A stretch of 42,109 nt of DNA from Anaerolineae bacterium (GTDB taxonomy: Bacteria > Chloroflexota > Anaerolineae > Anaerolineales > Villigracilaceae), in the NCBI GenBank assembly GCA_030123675.1, contig JASJYH010000013.1:1-42109 (forward strand), written 5' to 3'. Numbering within the stretch: position 1 is the stretch's first letter; the number at the start of each line of letters is the position of its first letter. The notes below the pieces were generated by a model that ran no database searches, was not told the origin of the DNA, and saw nothing but the letters and a program-made list of their open reading frames with translations. The translations under genes and the position numbers were made by a program. Positions 40,240-42,109 of the stretch are shown here, one piece after another.

Positions 40240-40470
40240 ATGTCTGATACAAAAAAACTCAAACTAAAAGTTACCGGAGAGCGGACAATTCACTGTGCTG
40301 GTTGTGAGCGTACGGTAAAGTTTACTTTAGAAAACCTTCCGGGTGTTCGGGACGTCGATGCAGATCACGAAAAGCAATTAATTGAACTAACCTTGGTCTC
40401 AGATGAGACTGATCTAGAAAAGGTCAAGGCTGAACTGGACTGGATCGGGTATGAAGTGGAAATGGCCTAA
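40240..40470 (+). CDS. HMA-domain metallochaperone (CopZ-like)
   Basis: This 76-residue protein is a single HMA domain. The metal motif is TIHCAGCERTVKFTL (Cys19/Cys22), with VRDVDADHEKQLIELTLVSD and the terminal LDWIGYEVEMA. It has the size of CopZ and MerP-like carriers without a signal peptide, so it is cytoplasmic. AGGAG lies about 8 nt before the ATG at 40240. The frame's earlier ATG at 40222 overlaps that site. The motif is HCAGC rather than MTCxxC, as in the second HMA of the ATPase (HCNGC), which suggests a matched donor-acceptor pair (inference). Confidence 0.9.
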   Translation: MSDTKKLKLKVTGERTIHCAGCERTVKFTLENLPGVRDVDADHEKQLIELTLVSDETDLEKVKAELDWIGYEVEMA

Positions 40471-40535
40471 TACTATTGTATCCAATTGTTTTGATGCATT
40501 CTAATCAATTTACCGAAAGGAAGTAATCAATAAAT

Positions 40536-40658
40536 ATGCAGAATCAAGCTGAGAATGCCGATCGTTTGCTAAGATCTATCAAAGCACATTCTATGTTGGG
40601 TTTGATAGGATATGAAATTGTTCTGGCAGCATTTTTGTTGAAAACTCTGGAGAACTAA
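40536..40658 (+). CDS. possible 40-residue single-pass membrane peptide
   Basis: A short frame with ATG at 40536 and GAAAGGAAG about 12 nt upstream. The product (MQNQAENADRLLRSIKAHSM then LGLIGYEIVLAAFLLKTLEN) has a polar amphipathic start and a hydrophobic C-terminal helix, suited to membrane insertion. No family recognised. It would be the last gene of the metal island. From 40659 to 40824, up to the transposase stub, I see nothing supported. Confidence 0.4.
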   Translation: MQNQAENADRLLRSIKAHSMLGLIGYEIVLAAFLLKTLEN

Positions 40659-40824
40659 ATTAGTAAAGCAAACTCCAAAACATCGTCCCAATCGTTCGGT
40701 CTTAGTCGCATTTTTTCTCGGAACGATTAAACTTGTTGATGAATAAGTAAATTCTTTAGGCCTTCGAGCCCACAATCCGCACCTGGAAGTAGCGGGGTTC
40801 GGGAATATTGGGTAAGCTTGGGGG

Positions 40825-40968
40825 ATGAAACCCGAGCAGAGTTTTGAAACCAAACGTCTCGATCATCTAGGCATCCTGGCTGGTATCTGTCATGAAATTG
40901 GTCTGATCGAACAAATCAATCAGGCTGTTGGTACTACCCACATTTCGCACCCTACATTCACAGATTAA
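40825..40968 (+). pseudogene. truncated IS1634/DUF4277-type transposase remnant
   Basis: A 47-codon frame encodes ETKRLDHLGILAGICHEIGL followed by IEQINQAVG, the N-terminus of DUF4277-type transposases of the IS1634/IS4 group. After about residue 36 the sequence turns to HISHPTFTD and stops, so most of the transposase (usually well above 400 residues) is missing. It is a stub without catalytic residues. No terminal repeats are evident. It marks past insertion at the right edge of the metal island. Confidence 0.8.
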
Positions 40969-40990
40969 TGGGCGAAGCTGGTAGCGGTTT

Positions 40991-41656
40991 TCAGGCCGTT
41001 GCGGCGCTGGCTACTTCATCTGGCGTGAAAACCAGCTCGTCTTTGCCGGTCAACTTCTCTTCCATTTTGGTGATAATTAAGCGTAGTTGCCCCGGGTTCT
41101 TTGCAAAGTTCATGTTGTCGGTTGGGACGGTCAGGACTGGGCAGAGTGTGAAACCCTCAATCCAGTTTTCGTAAAGAAGATTCAAGCTTTTCAAATAGTC
41201 GGCGGAAATGGAGCGTTCGTAACCCCTGCCGCGTTGCGCAATTCGTTTTTGCAACGTGGGCACAGAGGCCCGCAAGTAAATAAGCAGATCTGGCGCTGGC
41301 AAAAACCCAATCACCGTATCGTACAACTCTTTATAGGTCTGATAATCGCGCTCATGGATGTGCCCTTGCATGTACAGGTTTTGCGCGAAAATTTCAGCAT
41401 CTTCATAAACGCTGCGATCTTGAATTACGGAGGTCGGGTGTTCGGCTAATTCGTGATGGGCGCGCAATCGGTGAGTTAGGAAGAATACTTGCGAATGAAA
41501 AGACCAGGCAGCCATATCCTGATAGAAATCGGATAAATACGGGTTTTCTGTCACCGGCTCGAAAAAGGGTTCCCAGCCTAGCTCCTTGCTAAGACCCTTT
41601 ACCAGTGTAGATTTTCCCACTCCAATATTCCCAGCTACTGCTACGAACTTTTTCAT
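40991..41656 (-). CDS. deoxynucleoside kinase (dGK/dCK family)
   Basis: This 221-residue protein has P-loop GNIGVGKSTLVKGL (9-22), the substrate-binding ENPYLSDFYQDMAAWSF and QVFFLTHRLRAHHEL, the catalytic-region IQDRSVYEDAEIFAQN, and the lid RIAQRGRGYERSISADYLKS. It belongs to the deoxyadenosine/deoxyguanosine/deoxycytidine kinase family that salvages deoxynucleosides. Which base it prefers is not clear. It is downstream of the DsbA-family gene, beyond an intrinsic terminator. Its 3' end lies 22 nt from the transposase stub. Confidence 0.95.
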   Translation of the reverse strand: MKKFVAVAGNIGVGKSTLVKGLSKELGWEPFFEPVTENPYLSDFYQDMAAWSFHSQVFFLTHRLRAHHELAEHPTSVIQDRSVYEDAEIFAQNLYMQGHIHERDYQTYKELYDTVIGFLPAPDLLIYLRASVPTLQKRIAQRGRGYERSISADYLKSLNLLYENWIEGFTLCPVLTVPTDNMNFAKNPGQLRLIITKMEEKLTGKDELVFTPDEVASAATA

Positions 41657-41673
41657 TTATATTACCAGGTAAC

Positions 41674-41699
41674 AAAAAAGGGCGGCAGGCCCGCCCTTT
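41674..41699 (-). terminator. intrinsic terminator between the DsbA-family gene and the kinase
   Basis: AAAGGGCGG (41677-41685) and CCGCCCTTT (41691-41699) form a 9-bp stem with a 5-nt loop. On the minus strand the stem is followed by TTTTTT (41679-41674), giving an intrinsic terminator for the DsbA-family gene. Confidence 0.85.
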
Positions 41700-41712
41700 C
41701 AGATAGACTTAC

Positions 41713-42109
41713 TTATTCCGGTATTTCTCCGGCTAACTCTTGGTCAATTATTTGTTTGAAAGCAGATAGTGGCTGGGCTCCAACAATAGCCAGTCCATTG
41801 ATGAAGAAGGTGGGCGTGGAGCGGACCCCCATATTCAGGGCAAAGTCCATATCTGCCTGGATGATATCATCATAGTTGCCGCCTTCGAGGCAGGCTTCGA
41901 AAGATTCCCCGTCCAACTCGAGATCTGCCGCATACTGAAAGTAAGAGTCTCGGCCAAGAGATAGTTCGAAACTAAAAAGTTTGTCGTGGAATGCCCAAAA
42001 AGAATCTTGCTCTCTTGCGCACAGAGAAGCTACTGCGGATGAAAATGCTGAGGCGTGAATTGAGGTTAGCGGCAGATTGCGGTAAACGAATCTAATTTGA
42101 TCCGGATAG
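41713..42109 (-). CDS. DsbA/thioredoxin-4 family protein, 5' end outside window
   Basis: Only the last 131 or so residues are in view, and the frame stays open to the window edge, so this is a partial gene. The visible part begins YPDQIRFVYRNLPLTSIHAS, continues with FWAFHDKLFSFELSLGRDSY, and ends with the cis-Pro motif GVRSTPTFFINGLAIVGAQP then FKQIIDQELAG. That is the C-terminal thioredoxin fold of the DsbA-like family (Thioredoxin_4). The CxxC active site, if present, lies outside the window. An internal TTG at 41916 is not a plausible start. A terminator follows its stop. Confidence 0.88.
   Translation of the reverse strand, partial: YPDQIRFVYRNLPLTSIHASAFSSAVASLCAREQDSFWAFHDKLFSFELSLGRDSYFQYAADLELDGESFEACLEGGNYDDIIQADMDFALNMGVRSTPTFFINGLAIVGAQPLSAFKQIIDQELAGEIPE

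Noticed and set aside
1-42109. CRISPR arrays, rRNA genes, replication origins
   Set aside because: I saw no regularly spaced short repeats, no rRNA-like stretches and no DnaA-box clusters in the window.

Overview
The window (about 50% GC) looks like chromosomal DNA of a Gram-positive-walled (monoderm) environmental bacterium. My best guess is Chloroflexota, class Anaerolineae. This is inference from gene content, not a phylogeny. Pointers are a sortase and several lipoproteins without obvious outer-membrane machinery, a CASTOR/POLLUX-type channel, a free-standing CysS-tail protein, -10 boxes placed 6-9 nt before start codons (leaderless mRNAs), and intergenic repeats ending in TGTCA.

Layout. 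(1) 1-1910: a TetR regulator with its own operator, an alpha/beta hydrolase, and dispersed repeats, one of which forms the 3' end of the hydrolase gene. (2) 1956-15700: a surface-glycan locus in two divergent arms. The minus arm has three GT4 glycosyltransferases and a 1010-residue membrane protein that fuses a GT-C-like half to an O-antigen ligase/polymerase half. The plus arm has a nucleotidyltransferase-like protein, a B12-binding radical SAM enzyme, two methyltransferases, a Wzx-like flippase, a nucleoside phosphorylase-like protein and a glycosyltransferase. (3) 15810-31515: mostly housekeeping and stress genes: a YdcZ-type transporter, a TPMT-like methyltransferase between two repeats, FmdB-type zinc ribbon, guanylate kinase, rhomboid protease, sortase, class V aminotransferase, a MazEF-type toxin-antitoxin pair with its operator, RlmD, the CASTOR/POLLUX-like channel, a UPF0173 hydrolase, a molybdopterin oxidoreductase, HtrA, DnaJ/CbpA, a LOG-family protein and an iodotyrosine-deiodinase-like nitroreductase.

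(4) 31895-40658: the most distinctive region, apparently a metal-responsive envelope-defence island. A coupled operon encodes an ArsR regulator with a CxCxCxC cluster, a membrane-anchored PKD protein and a MacB/LolCDE-like ABC pair. A lipoprotein with two degenerate cupredoxin-like domains follows, then a MerR regulator, a Met-rich lipoprotein of unknown fold, a P1B-type ATPase with HMA domains at both ends and YPC in place of CPC, a small membrane protein with CPMC and CEEC motifs, and a CopZ-like chaperone. Two near-identical MerR-type promoters (19-bp spacer, perfect dyad) drive the lipoprotein and the ATPase. A weaker copy precedes merR itself. This gives a self-contained regulon readable from DNA alone.

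(5) 40825-42109: a truncated transposase stub, a deoxynucleoside kinase, and the 3' part of a DsbA-family gene that runs off the window.
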